Both the position numbers and the translations under genes were made by a program. A stretch of 64,000 nucleotides of DNA from CAVSRC01 sp963830205 (GTDB taxonomy: Bacteria > Pseudomonadota > Alphaproteobacteria > Rhizobiales > Kaistiaceae): positions 32,194 to 96,193 of the forward strand of contig CAWHLP010000009.1 in assembly GCA_963830205.1 (NCBI GenBank), written 5' to 3'. Of the stretch, positions 54,417 through 63,239 are shown piece after piece. The notes below the pieces were generated by a model. That model had not been told where the DNA came from. It saw only the letters and a program-made list of their open reading frames with translations, and did no database searches. Position 1 is the stretch's first letter. Every line of letters starts with the position of its first letter.

Positions 54417-55652
54417 TCAGCCGGTCCACTCCACGATGTTCAGCCCGCTGTCATAGTCGGTGATGTAGGCAAGCCCGTCGGCCGCCACGAACACGTCGCC
54501 GGTGTGCAGCACCTTGGTGCGTCCGCGCAGCGGCTCGAACCACGCCCGCGGCGCCGCCGGCACATAATAGCCGATCTCCTCTGGGCGAAACGGGTTGCTG
54601 ATGTCGAAGGCTCTCAGCCCGGCATTCTGGTAGGTCGCGAAGATGATCGACGAGCTCTGGAAGGAGCCGGGTCGGTTCTCATGAAGATTGTGGGGACCGA
54701 AATGGCCGCCCTTGCGCACGTAATCCTGGTCGCAGGGAATTGGAAACGTTGCGATCGTGACCGGATTGGCCGGGGTGCGGATATCGAGGACCCAGGTATG
54801 CTTCATCGGCTCCTGGTCGATGTCGAGCACGGCTTCATCGGCGACCACGAGAAGTCCGCGATCATGCAGCGGCAAGGCGCTGTGCGTTCCCCCGGCGAAT
54901 GGCGGCGACCAATTGCGGCGAGCGATGAGGGCGGGCCGCGACTTGTCCTTGACGTCGAGGATCGCCAGCCCACCGTCGCGCCAGGAGCCGTAGGCGATGT
55001 CGTCGGCGACCACTGCGTGGTGCAGCGCTACCCGGCCAGGCCCCGCGGCGGTTTCCCCGCCGGCCGTCCACATGCCGGGCATCCACCAGCGGCCGACTTC
55101 AACCGGACGGGTGGGATCGTTCAGGTCGACGATGATGAGGATGTGATCGGTGAAGCCGTCCAGGATCGCCGAGGCGTAGGCGTAGCGGCCGCCGACCCAG
55201 AAGATGCGGTGGATGCCGAGACCTTCGACCTCGAGAAATCCGATCGCGCGCGGCTGGCGCGGATCGGCAATGTCGTAGACGCGCATACCGGCGGAAAAAT
55301 CCACGCCGCGCTTGCCGAACTGCGCGCTGTGCATGTTCGGGATCGAGCCGGCGTAATAGTCCCGTTGCGAGATGTACGATTTGAAGTCGAGTTCCTCGAC
55401 GGCGAGCATGATGTCGCCGTGGGTCTGCAGGTGGATCGACCAGGAACTGCTGTGGATCGGCACGAAATTGACCGGCGTCGGCCGTCGCGGATCGCGGACA
55501 TCCACGACGCTGATCCCGCGGCTGATGCGATGGCCGAGGAAGGCATAGCCGCGCTCGACCATGACCTGCATGGCGTCGCCGCGGCCGTTCAGGTCGGATT
55601 GTCCGACGAAGCTGAAGTTCCTCGCCGCCTCTGTCGTCCCGCTGCCCGTCAT
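54417..55652 (-). CDS. LVIVD-repeat beta-propeller protein, copy 2
   Basis: A 411-residue paralogue of the 48197-49444 product. The same blades occur (GISVVDVRDPRRPTPVNFVP, HILIIVDLNDPTRPVEVGRW, AGLRAFDISNPFRPEEIGYY). Its start overlaps the dehydrogenase stop by four bases, so it is cotranscribed with the dehydrogenase and BKACE genes. The role is unknown. Confidence 0.82.
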   Translation of the reverse strand: MTGSGTTEAARNFSFVGQSDLNGRGDAMQVMVERGYAFLGHRISRGISVVDVRDPRRPTPVNFVPIHSSSWSIHLQTHGDIMLAVEELDFKSYISQRDYYAGSIPNMHSAQFGKRGVDFSAGMRVYDIADPRQPRAIGFLEVEGLGIHRIFWVGGRYAYASAILDGFTDHILIIVDLNDPTRPVEVGRWWMPGMWTAGGETAAGPGRVALHHAVVADDIAYGSWRDGGLAILDVKDKSRPALIARRNWSPPFAGGTHSALPLHDRGLLVVADEAVLDIDQEPMKHTWVLDIRTPANPVTIATFPIPCDQDYVRKGGHFGPHNLHENRPGSFQSSSIIFATYQNAGLRAFDISNPFRPEEIGYYVPAAPRAWFEPLRGRTKVLHTGDVFVAADGLAYITDYDSGLNIVEWTG

Positions 55653-56698
55653 GTCCGGCGCTTCCTCGTCAGCACTTCGGGATTGACGATGTCGGGGCAG
55701 GTTTCACCCCGCGCCACCGCCACAAGATTGCGGGCCGCGCGCCAGCGGCGATCGAGGAAGACCTCGAGCGAGCGCGCCGCCACGTGCGGCGTCACTAGGA
55801 CGTTGCTGAGCGTGAACAGTTCGTCGCGCGGGTCCGGCGGCTCCGGCTCAAAGACGTCGAGCGCCGCACCGCCGAGGAGGCCGGACTTCAATCCGTCGAC
55901 AAGCGCGCCCGGTTCGACAAGCGACGCCCGCGCGGTGTTGATCAGCACCGCGCCCGGCTTGATGCCGGCGAGGCTGCTCCGATTGAGCAGGTGACGGTTC
56001 TCGCGGGTCGCCGCGCAGTGAAGCGTCACGATGTCGGACCGGGCGAGGAGATCGCCAAGGTCCGTCCACACGACATCGCCATCCGTCGGATGCGCAAATG
56101 GATCGTGGACGAGGATCTTCACATTCCAGCCGCGCAGCCGCTGCGCGACCGCCCGCCCGATTCGTCCATAGCCGATGATGCCGACCGTCGAACCGTCCAA
56201 GGTTCCGGAGAATTCCTCGCCCTGCCGCCAGCCGCCCTCGCGCATGTGGGCAAGGGTCCAATGCGGCAGGCGTTTGAGCACCGCCAGCATCGCGGCGATC
56301 GCGTGTTCGGCGACGGCGACGACGCCGGCGGATTCGGGCGTGTTGGTTACGACGATTCCGTGTTCGGTCGCCGCAATCAGGTCGATGGAGTCGGTGCCGA
56401 TGCCGATCTTGGAGATGAAGCGGAGTTCGGGAAGGCGCTCGATGACGCTGCGCGTGAAGTGGGCGGTGCTGGCGCCCAGCACGGCGGCGAAGCCCTGCGC
56501 ATCGGCGACGATCTGGTCCTCGCTGTAGCGCCCAAAGCCCGGCACGCGGTCAGCCCGACCCGTGTGAACATCGACGCCGTTCTGGCGCAGCCAGGCGAGC
56601 GAGGCGTCGCGCGGGTCGCTGCGATCGAAGGCGAGCAGCTTCAGGCTGGCGCGATCGGGCTTGAGCGTGGTCGGGCTTTCATTGGTTTCGGCTGGCAT
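55649..56698 (-). CDS. D-2-hydroxyacid dehydrogenase family protein
   Basis: A 349-residue NAD(P)-dependent dehydrogenase. The nucleotide-binding motif is GIIGYGRIGRAVAQRL; the catalytic Arg is in NTARASLVEPGALVDGL, the Glu in FEPEPP, and the His in VTPHVAAR. The ATG at 56698 was preferred because the longer frame to 56761 overlaps the BKACE gene and is not family-like. It probably interconverts a 2-hydroxyacid and a 2-oxoacid in the island pathway. Confidence 0.9.
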   Translation of the reverse strand: MPAETNESPTTLKPDRASLKLLAFDRSDPRDASLAWLRQNGVDVHTGRADRVPGFGRYSEDQIVADAQGFAAVLGASTAHFTRSVIERLPELRFISKIGIGTDSIDLIAATEHGIVVTNTPESAGVVAVAEHAIAAMLAVLKRLPHWTLAHMREGGWRQGEEFSGTLDGSTVGIIGYGRIGRAVAQRLRGWNVKILVHDPFAHPTDGDVVWTDLGDLLARSDIVTLHCAATRENRHLLNRSSLAGIKPGAVLINTARASLVEPGALVDGLKSGLLGGAALDVFEPEPPDPRDELFTLSNVLVTPHVAARSLEVFLDRRWRAARNLVAVARGETCPDIVNPEVLTRKRRT

Positions 56699-56757
56699 TG
56701 TCTCTGGTCCGTGTTGCCGTGTGCTCGGGACAGGGATCGCGCCGCGCGCGCGGCAGC

Positions 56758-57633
56758 TCACCCGAGATCGAGCATGGTCCGCGCCTCACCGGGGCTGGCG
56801 ATCGATCCGCCGAGCAGTTCGACCAGGTCAACGGCTTTGTCGACGAGCTGCGCATTGTCGCGGCACAGCTCGCCCTGGCGGATATGGATGTTGTCTTCCA
56901 TGCCGACACGGACATGGCCTCCCAGCAGCCACGCTTGCGCCAGCATCGGGAACTCGTGCCTGCCGATGCCGAACCCGCTCCACACGGAGCCGGGCGGCAG
57001 CTGGGAAACGAGGAAGAGCAGCGTCTCGGGATTTGCGACCGCGCCGTAGCGTACGCCGAGAACGAACTGGACCAGCAGAGGCCCTTTGAGAATCCCTTGC
57101 TCCAGGAAATGTCTCGCCATGTGCAGGTCGCCGCTGTCGAAAATCTCGATCTCGGGCCTGACACCGGCGGCATAGATGCGCTCAGCCATGCGCGCGACGC
57201 TGCGCGGCGGATTGATGACGGCGGCCTGGCCTGACCACATCGTGTCGAAATCGAGCGAACAGAGTTCGGGCTTGAGCTTCTCCACATGGGCGACGCGGGC
57301 ATCGGGATGGGCGAGCGTGGTTCCGGCCGCGGCCACGCGTGGCTCATCCTCCGACGGAACGAAGCGTCCGCCTTCGCCGGTCGTGATGTTGAGGATCACC
57401 GAGGCGTCCACGTCGCGAATGCGGGCAACGACTTCCTCGTAGAGCGCCAAGTCCATGGAGCCCTTGCCGGTCTGTGGATCGCGCACGTGAAGATGGACAA
57501 TGGCGGCGCCGGCCTTCGCGGCACCGATTGCGGCCTCGGCAATTTCTTCTGGCGTGACCGGGAGTCCCGGATGCTGCTCCCTGGACGTCAGGTTGCCGGT
57601 GACGGCACAGGTCAGGATAGTCTTGCGTCCCAT
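56758..57633 (-). CDS. BKACE (3-keto-5-aminohexanoate cleavage) family enzyme
   Basis: A 291-residue zinc-dependent beta-keto acid cleavage enzyme. Family blocks are ILTCAVTGNLTS at the start, HLHVRDPQTGKGSMD (zinc histidines), NITTGEGGRF and SGFGIGRHEFPM. These enzymes condense or cleave a beta-keto acid with acetyl-CoA. The specific substrate is not predictable. It is the first gene of a minus-strand operon with the dehydrogenase and LVIVD copy 2. Confidence 0.9.
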   Translation of the reverse strand: MGRKTILTCAVTGNLTSREQHPGLPVTPEEIAEAAIGAAKAGAAIVHLHVRDPQTGKGSMDLALYEEVVARIRDVDASVILNITTGEGGRFVPSEDEPRVAAAGTTLAHPDARVAHVEKLKPELCSLDFDTMWSGQAAVINPPRSVARMAERIYAAGVRPEIEIFDSGDLHMARHFLEQGILKGPLLVQFVLGVRYGAVANPETLLFLVSQLPPGSVWSGFGIGRHEFPMLAQAWLLGGHVRVGMEDNIHIRQGELCRDNAQLVDKAVDLVELLGGSIASPGEARTMLDLG

Positions 57634-57898
57634 TCCTGCCTCGGGGGCCCGGCCCAGACTCTGGACGGCGCAGCCGCAGATGCCAGGCGAGGTGCTGGCA
57701 CCAACTCTGCCCGTTGCTGCGTAGGGCTAGCTGGGAACGGCGGAACGGAACAATCGGATAGTTGCGATTTTCCGCTCGGTGGAAAATGTGGCCGACAACG
57801 CGCCGAATGCCCCCGTGGCGGCCCGCCGAACGCCCGGCGGCGATGATCGCCGAGGAAATCCGTCGTCATGTCGATAGGGAACCGCCACTCAACGTGGA

Positions 57899-57950
57899 TT
57901 GATCCTACGATAGGATTTGATATACCTCAAATATCATCATACTAATGATG
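57899..57950 (+). promoter_or_regulatory. promoter and operators of the sugar ABC transporter
   Basis: TTGATC (57899-57904), a 16-base spacer and TATACC (57921-57926) form a promoter. The spacer contains ATCCTA-CGA-TAGGAT (57902-57916) and downstream lies CATCAT-ACTA-ATGATG (57935-57950). Both palindromes are placed where a sugar-responsive repressor would act. Confidence 0.5.
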
Positions 57951-57960
57951 CTACCGCGAG

Positions 57961-57978
57961 AGGAGCAGGATTGCTCCT
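57961..57978 (+). promoter_or_regulatory. hairpin in the leader of the sugar ABC operon
   Basis: AGGAGCA-GGAT-TGCTCCT is a 7-bp stem with a 4-base loop, ending 21 bases before the ATG at 58000. It sits immediately before the ribosome-binding site (GGAGGGAG), so it may affect translation or RNA stability. Confidence 0.4.
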
Positions 57979-57999
57979 GCACATTGGAGGGAGAGAGTA

Positions 58000-58986
58000 A
58001 TGAAGAAGTGGCTGGTAGTAGCGGGCGTGTGCGCCTTTATGGCGAGCCCGAGCGCATATGCTGCTGCCGACCTCAGCTGCGCCGGCAAGAACTTCGTGTT
58101 CTTCCCTGGCGGGCCCGAGGGCGGTCCGTTTGCTTCGATTGTTTACGCCGGTGCCAAGGCTGCGGCCGATTTGACCGGCTGCAAGGTCGACTATGTCTGG
58201 TCGGACTGGAACCCGCAGAAGATGGTCCAGCAGTTCAGCGAGGCGATCGCCCGCAAGCCTACGGGCATCTCCATCATGGGTCACCCGGGTGAAGAGGCCC
58301 TTGGACCGCTGATCGACCAGGCTGAGAAGGCGGGCATCATCGTCGTCGACTCGAACGTGCCGCTGCCCAACAAGCTGGCCGAATACCAGGCCGAGGGCTT
58401 CGGCTATGCCGGCGCTGCGGACCTGCTCGCCGCTGGCTCGACCCTGGGCAAAGGTGCCGTGAAGGCCTGCGGCCTGAAGGAAGGCGACACCGCCTTCGTA
58501 TGGGGCCTGCTCGGCCAGGCCGGCCGTGGCCAGCGCACCCAGGGCGTGCTCGACGCCTTGAAGGCAGCCGGCGTGAAGGTCGTGTACCAGGAGATTTCCG
58601 ACGCCATCAACGCCGACTCGACCCAGGGCATCCCGGTGTTCGCCAGCGTCGCGGCGTCCAATCCCGACCTCAAGGCGATCATCACCGATCACGGCGCTCT
58701 GACGGCCACCATTCCTGCCTATCTGCAGGCGGCCAACAAGAAGCCGGGCGAGATTTGCGGCGCCGGCTTTGACCTCTCGGCCCCGATCGTCAAGGGCATC
58801 GAGGACGGCTACATCGCAGTGGTCGAGGACCAGCAGCCCTTCCTCGAGGGCTTCCTGCCGGTCATCCAGATGTACCTCACCTCGAAGTGGGGCTTCGCCG
58901 GCATGAACATCGACACCGCTTCGTCCCTGATCACCAAGGACAACATCGCGGCGGTCGCGGCTCTCGCCAAGGAAGGCGTCCGCTAG
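58000..58986 (+). CDS. sugar ABC transporter substrate-binding protein (ribose-type)
   Basis: A 328-residue periplasmic binding protein with a signal peptide (MKKWLVVAGVCAFMASPSAY, cleavage near AAADL). The mature part is of the RbsB/LacI-like type I fold: KNFVFFPGGPEGGPFASIVYAG, GISIMGHPGEEALGPLID, GIIVVDSNVPLP and NPDLKAIITDHG. Four cysteines (for example LSCAG and CGL) could form disulfides. Ligand is probably a sugar or polyol, possibly galactose given the downstream gal genes on the opposite strand, though this is inference. Confidence 0.88.
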   Translation: MKKWLVVAGVCAFMASPSAYAAADLSCAGKNFVFFPGGPEGGPFASIVYAGAKAAADLTGCKVDYVWSDWNPQKMVQQFSEAIARKPTGISIMGHPGEEALGPLIDQAEKAGIIVVDSNVPLPNKLAEYQAEGFGYAGAADLLAAGSTLGKGAVKACGLKEGDTAFVWGLLGQAGRGQRTQGVLDALKAAGVKVVYQEISDAINADSTQGIPVFASVAASNPDLKAIITDHGALTATIPAYLQAANKKPGEICGAGFDLSAPIVKGIEDGYIAVVEDQQPFLEGFLPVIQMYLTSKWGFAGMNIDTASSLITKDNIAAVAALAKEGVR

Positions 58987-59080
58987 GCATCCTGGCGACC
59001 GACAGCAAGAAACCCGAGGCGGAGCGTCACCTGTGGCGCTCCGCCTCATCCTGCCTCCAGCACGTCATGTGTGTTGATCG

Positions 59081-59845
59081 ATGATAGCCAACGGCCCCCT
59101 TTTGGAAATGAAGGGCATCCAGAAGTCCTTCGGACACGTTCAGGTCCTCAGGGACATCAACCTGGAAATCAACAGCGGCGAGATCGTCGCCCTTATCGGC
59201 GACAACGGTGCCGGCAAGTCGACGCTGATCAAGCTCATCACCGGCGTGCATACGCCCACCGCCGGCGAGATCTACTTCAAGGGCAAGAGCATCGGCGCCC
59301 GCGACGCGCGTTCCTCTCGCGCTCTGGGCATCGAGTGCGTCTATCAGGAGCGCGCGCTGGCCGAGCAGCAGGAGCTGTGGCGCAACGTCTTCGCCGGCCA
59401 CGAGCGCACCACCTTCCTCGGCTTCCTCGACCTCGCCGGGCAGCGGCGCGAGACCGAGAACCTGATGCGCACGCGCATGGGCCTGACCTCGTCGGCGATC
59501 ACCGTCGACAGCGAGGTCGGCGGCCTCTCCGGTGGCGAGCGCCAGGGCGTGGCGATCGCCCGCGCGCTCTATTTCGACGCCGATCTCATCATCCTCGACG
59601 AGCCGACCATGGGCCTGTCGATCACCGAGACCGAGCGCGTCCTCAATTTCACCCGCTCGATCCGCGAGCAGGGCAAATCGGCGATCTTCATCGATCACAA
59701 CATCTTCCACGTCTACGACGTGGCCGATCGCTTCATCATCATTGATCGCGGCCGCATTGCCGAGCGCTTCCTCAAGTCCGAGGTCACCCGCGACAAGCTG
59801 GTCGAGACTATGGTGGCCCTGCACCATGCCGGCAAGGTGAGCTGA
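59081..59845 (+). CDS. sugar ABC transporter ATP-binding protein (single ABC domain)
   Basis: A 254-residue ABC ATPase with Walker A GDNGAGKSTLIKLITG, signature LSGGERQGVAIARALY and Walker B LIILDEPTMGLS. Ribose-type transporters usually use an ATPase of about 500 residues with two tandem domains; this one has only one and resembles the XylG/FrcA-type single-domain class. It sits between the binding-protein and permease genes. Confidence 0.9.
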   Translation: MIANGPLLEMKGIQKSFGHVQVLRDINLEINSGEIVALIGDNGAGKSTLIKLITGVHTPTAGEIYFKGKSIGARDARSSRALGIECVYQERALAEQQELWRNVFAGHERTTFLGFLDLAGQRRETENLMRTRMGLTSSAITVDSEVGGLSGGERQGVAIARALYFDADLIILDEPTMGLSITETERVLNFTRSIREQGKSAIFIDHNIFHVYDVADRFIIIDRGRIAERFLKSEVTRDKLVETMVALHHAGKVS

Positions 59846-59850
59846 AACCC

Positions 59851-60852
59851 GTGACCACGACAACCCAAAGCCAACCCCACGCCCCGGCGCTGTTCAGCCG
59901 GAAGTTCCTCCACACCTACCGGTTCCAGATCAGCATCATCGGGCTGCTGGTGGTCCTCTACGCGGTCTTCATCATCGCCGCCCCGGGGACCTATCTCAGC
60001 TTCAACATCTATCGCTCGTTCATGATCTCGATCCCGTTCTTCGGGCTCATGGCGATGTCGGCGACCTTCATCGTCACCCTTGGCGAAATCGATCTGAGCT
60101 TCCCTTCGGCAGCCGGCTTCTCCGGCTGGGTATTCGCTTCGTCCTATCTCGCCACCGACAGCTTCCTCATCGCGCTGTTCCTCTGCCTGGCGACCGGCGC
60201 CGTGATCGGTCTGATGAACGGGCTGCTCGTCACCAAGGTCGGCATTCCGTCGATCGTGGCGACCATCGGCACCATGTTCCTGTGGCGCGGCCTGACAAAC
60301 GTCGTGACCCAGGGTCACGGCATCCCGATCTCGCAGATCACCGCAAACCCGATCCATCCGTTCTTTACCGGCGAGCTCTTCGGCATCATTCCCGCCCAGT
60401 TCATCTGGTTTGTCGTCGGCTCCATTTTCCTTGGCCTGATCTACAAGCGCCACTCGTTCGGCAGCCACGTCCTGTTCATCGGCGACAACGAGGCGAGCGC
60501 CCGCATGATGGGCATCCGCGTCGATTTCGTGAAGACCATGTGCTTCGTCATCGTCGGCGTGTCGGCAGCGCTGTCGGTGATCTTCATCCTCAACCAGCTC
60601 ACCTTTTTCTGGGCGACCACCGGTGACGGCTACCTGCTGACCACCCTCGCCGCCGTCTTCATCGGCGGCACCTCGGTGTTCGGCGGCAAGGGCACCATGA
60701 TCGGCACCTTCGTCGGCGTGCTGATCATCGCCTCGCTCGAGCCTGGCATCATCGCCGTCCATCTGACCGGATTCTGGACGCAGTTCATCTACGGCCTGCT
60801 GATCACCATCTCGGTGAGCGTCTATGCCGTGATGCTGCGCCAGCGGAATTAG
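59851..60852 (+). CDS. sugar ABC transporter permease (ribose-type)
   Basis: A 333-residue permease starting with GTG at 59851. It has about eight helices and the family phrases TLGEIDLSFPSAAGFSGWV, GLMNGLLVTKVGIPSIVATIG and FIGGTSVFGGKGTMIGTFVG. It completes the transporter and ends before a strong convergent terminator. Confidence 0.92.
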   Translation: MTTTTQSQPHAPALFSRKFLHTYRFQISIIGLLVVLYAVFIIAAPGTYLSFNIYRSFMISIPFFGLMAMSATFIVTLGEIDLSFPSAAGFSGWVFASSYLATDSFLIALFLCLATGAVIGLMNGLLVTKVGIPSIVATIGTMFLWRGLTNVVTQGHGIPISQITANPIHPFFTGELFGIIPAQFIWFVVGSIFLGLIYKRHSFGSHVLFIGDNEASARMMGIRVDFVKTMCFVIVGVSAALSVIFILNQLTFFWATTGDGYLLTTLAAVFIGGTSVFGGKGTMIGTFVGVLIIASLEPGIIAVHLTGFWTQFIYGLLITISVSVYAVMLRQRN

Positions 60853-60875
60853 CCGAGATTAGCTGGGGCACTACC

Positions 60876-60913
60876 CTGGAAGTCCTTTCCCGTTCGCGGA
60901 AAAGGACTTCCAG
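60876..60913. terminator. bidirectional terminator between permease and galT
   Basis: CTGGAAGTCCTTTCC and GGAAAAGGACTTCCAG form a 15-bp stem with one bulged A and a 7-base loop. It lies between convergent genes, 23 bases after the permease stop, and can serve both strands. Confidence 0.75.
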
Positions 60914-60925
60914 ACCGACACCTCT

Positions 60926-61966
60926 TCAGGTCCGGTCGCGATAGTGGGTAGCGGAAACGTCGCGCAGGCGCTGGGCCGCGGCTTCCGGCGTGATGTCGCG
61001 CTGCGGCGTGCCGAGCAGCTCGAAACCGACCATGAACTTCCTCACCGTCGCCGAACGCAGCAGTGGCGGCAGGAAGTGCGCGTGGAGCAGCCATTCCGGG
61101 TGCGCTGCGCCGTCGGTGGGCATCTGGTGGAAGCCCATCGAATAGGGGAACGACGTCTCGAACAGGTTGTCGTAGCGGGTGGTCAGCTCCTTGAGCGCCG
61201 CGGCAAGGGCGGTTACCTCCGCCGCCCTCAGTTCGTCGAGCGAGGCGACGTGCCGCCGGGGCAGCACCATGGTCTCGAACGGCCACACCGCCCAGAACGG
61301 CACCAGCACGGTGAAATGCTCGTTCTCGAAGATGATGCGCTCGCCCGCTTCCCGTTCGAGCCTCAGATAGTCGATGAGGAGCGCCGAGCCGTGCTGGCGC
61401 CAGTAGGCGGTCTGCGTGGCGAGCTCCTTGGCCATCTCGTTGGGGAGCGACCGCGTCGCCCACACCTGGCAGTGCGGGTGCGGGTTGCTCGCCCCCATCA
61501 TGGCGCCGCGGTTCTCGAAGATCTGCACCGCGCCGATTTCGTCCATGGCGCCGAGCTCGCGGTACTGCTCGCGCCACACCGCGATGACCCGCTCGATATC
61601 GGCCACCGCCATGCGCGCCAGCGTCAGGTCGTGACGCGGCGAGAAGCAGATCACCCGGCAGATGCCCGGCTCCTCCTCCGCCACCATCAGCCCGCGATTG
61701 TCGAGCCGGCCGCCGCTGCCGGTGAGCAGCGCCGGAAAGTCGTTGTCGAAGACGAAGGTGTGCGCGTAGGCCGGGTTGACCGCGTCGTGGGCGCGGTGGT
61801 TGCCCGGGCAGAGATAGCACTGGGGATCGTGGGCGAGCCCCGCCGGCTCGGCGGTCTTCTCGGTCTGGCCCTGCCACGGCCGCTGGGTGCGGTGGGGCGA
61901 GACCAGTACCCATTCGCCGGAAAGCGGGTTGAAGCGGCGATGCGACGAGGTTTCCAGGAAGGACAT
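60926..61966 (-). CDS. galT: galactose-1-phosphate uridylyltransferase
   Basis: A 346-residue Leloir-pathway enzyme that exchanges UMP between UDP-glucose and galactose-1-phosphate. The active-site motif HPHCQVW is present, along with RRFNPLSGEWVLVSPHRTQR near the start and YSMGFHQMP. Length matches E. coli GalT. It is followed upstream by galK in the same direction (gap 11 bases). Confidence 0.95.
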   Translation of the reverse strand: MSFLETSSHRRFNPLSGEWVLVSPHRTQRPWQGQTEKTAEPAGLAHDPQCYLCPGNHRAHDAVNPAYAHTFVFDNDFPALLTGSGGRLDNRGLMVAEEEPGICRVICFSPRHDLTLARMAVADIERVIAVWREQYRELGAMDEIGAVQIFENRGAMMGASNPHPHCQVWATRSLPNEMAKELATQTAYWRQHGSALLIDYLRLEREAGERIIFENEHFTVLVPFWAVWPFETMVLPRRHVASLDELRAAEVTALAAALKELTTRYDNLFETSFPYSMGFHQMPTDGAAHPEWLLHAHFLPPLLRSATVRKFMVGFELLGTPQRDITPEAAAQRLRDVSATHYRDRT

Positions 61967-61977
61967 CTTGGGCGGCC

Positions 61978-63135
61978 TCAGTCGGCCTCGCCGACGCCGG
62001 CGCCGGCCGTCGAGGTGAAGATCTGCGGCTTCAGTCCGGTGGCCGCCTCGTAACCCTTGGCCACACGCCGGCGGAAGTCCTCCACCGCGCCCGCCTCGAC
62101 CAGGCTGATCGTGCAGCCGCCGAAGCCACCGCCGGTCATGCGCGCCCCGTGGACGCCGTCGACCGCCTGGTTGAGCGCCACCATCTCGTCGACCTCGCGG
62201 CAGGAGATCGCGAAGTCGTCGCGCATGGAGACATGCAATTCGTTCATCAGCCGCCCGAACTGGGCGACGTCACCGGCGGCGAGCGCGTCGGCGGCACGCA
62301 CCGTGCGCTCGTTCTCGCTCACCACATGGCGGCAGCGGCGGTAGATCACCGGCGTCAGCAGGTCCTGGTGGGCCTCGAGCTCACCGAGCGTCACGTCGCG
62401 CAGCGCCTTGATGCCGGGCAGCGCCGCGGAGAGGCGCCTGACGCCCTCCTCGCAATCGTGCCGGCGCAGGTTGTATTCGCCGGCGGCATGCTGGTGGTGG
62501 ACCATGGTGTTGGAGATCACCAGCCGCACGCTGGCATCGATCGGCACCAGCCGGCGGTCGAGGCTGCGGCAATCGATAAGCAGAGCGTGGCCCTCGGCGC
62601 CGTGGCAGGCGATGAACTGGTCCATGATGCCGCAGCGCATGCCGACGAAGTCGTTCTCGGCCTTTTGGGCTGCGAGCGCCAGCCTGGTCAGGTCGACCGT
62701 GAGCCCGCTGTTCTTGAGCAGCGCATAGCCGGTCGCCACTTCCAGCGCGGCGGAAGAGGACAGGCCGGAGCCAAGCGGTACCGTGCTGTCGATCACCAGG
62801 TCGGCGCCGCGCAAGCGATGGCCGCCGACCGTCTCCAGCACCCAGGCGACGCCGCGCACATAGTCGCTCCAGTGCTTGCGTGCCTTGGGGTTCGCCTCGT
62901 CGAGGTCGAAGCTGACGGTTTCGCCCTTCATCAGCGAGCGGACACGGAGCGTCCGGTCGCTGCGCGGCGCGATCGCGGCCCAAGTCGCCACGTCGAGCGC
63001 CGCCGGCAGCACGAAGCCGTCGTTGTAGTCGGTGTGCTCGCCGATCAGGTTGACCCGGCCGGGCGCGCGGTAGACCTGCGGCTCGCCGCCGAATGCGCTG
63101 CGGAACGCCTCGCCGATGCGCCCCTGACCGGCCAT
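61978..63135 (-). CDS. galK: galactokinase
   Basis: A 385-residue GHMP kinase. The galactokinase signature GRVNLIGEHTDYNDGFVLP is at the N-terminus; the ATP-binding phrase PLGSGLSSSAALEVA and the C-terminal GGGFGGCTISLV are intact. It phosphorylates galactose for the Leloir pathway with GalT. It lies between galT and an FGGY kinase gene. Confidence 0.96.
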   Translation of the reverse strand: MAGQGRIGEAFRSAFGGEPQVYRAPGRVNLIGEHTDYNDGFVLPAALDVATWAAIAPRSDRTLRVRSLMKGETVSFDLDEANPKARKHWSDYVRGVAWVLETVGGHRLRGADLVIDSTVPLGSGLSSSAALEVATGYALLKNSGLTVDLTRLALAAQKAENDFVGMRCGIMDQFIACHGAEGHALLIDCRSLDRRLVPIDASVRLVISNTMVHHQHAAGEYNLRRHDCEEGVRRLSAALPGIKALRDVTLGELEAHQDLLTPVIYRRCRHVVSENERTVRAADALAAGDVAQFGRLMNELHVSMRDDFAISCREVDEMVALNQAVDGVHGARMTGGGFGGCTISLVEAGAVEDFRRRVAKGYEAATGLKPQIFTSTAGAGVGEAD

Positions 63136-63239
63136 GTCATATCTCCCCGACTGAAGTCAAAACCCGCCTGCTGGCGACCTTGATCAGGGTCGGTAGCACG
63201 TCGCCAAACTCGCCGCCACCGCCCGGCCTTGAGTAGCGG

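Larger units (their letters stand above)
57634..57999. other. 366-base intergenic region before the sugar ABC operon
   Basis: Between divergent BKACE and sugar-binding-protein genes. It holds the promoter at 57899-57926, two inverted repeats and a leader hairpin, reported separately. No gene is supported. Confidence 0.5.
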
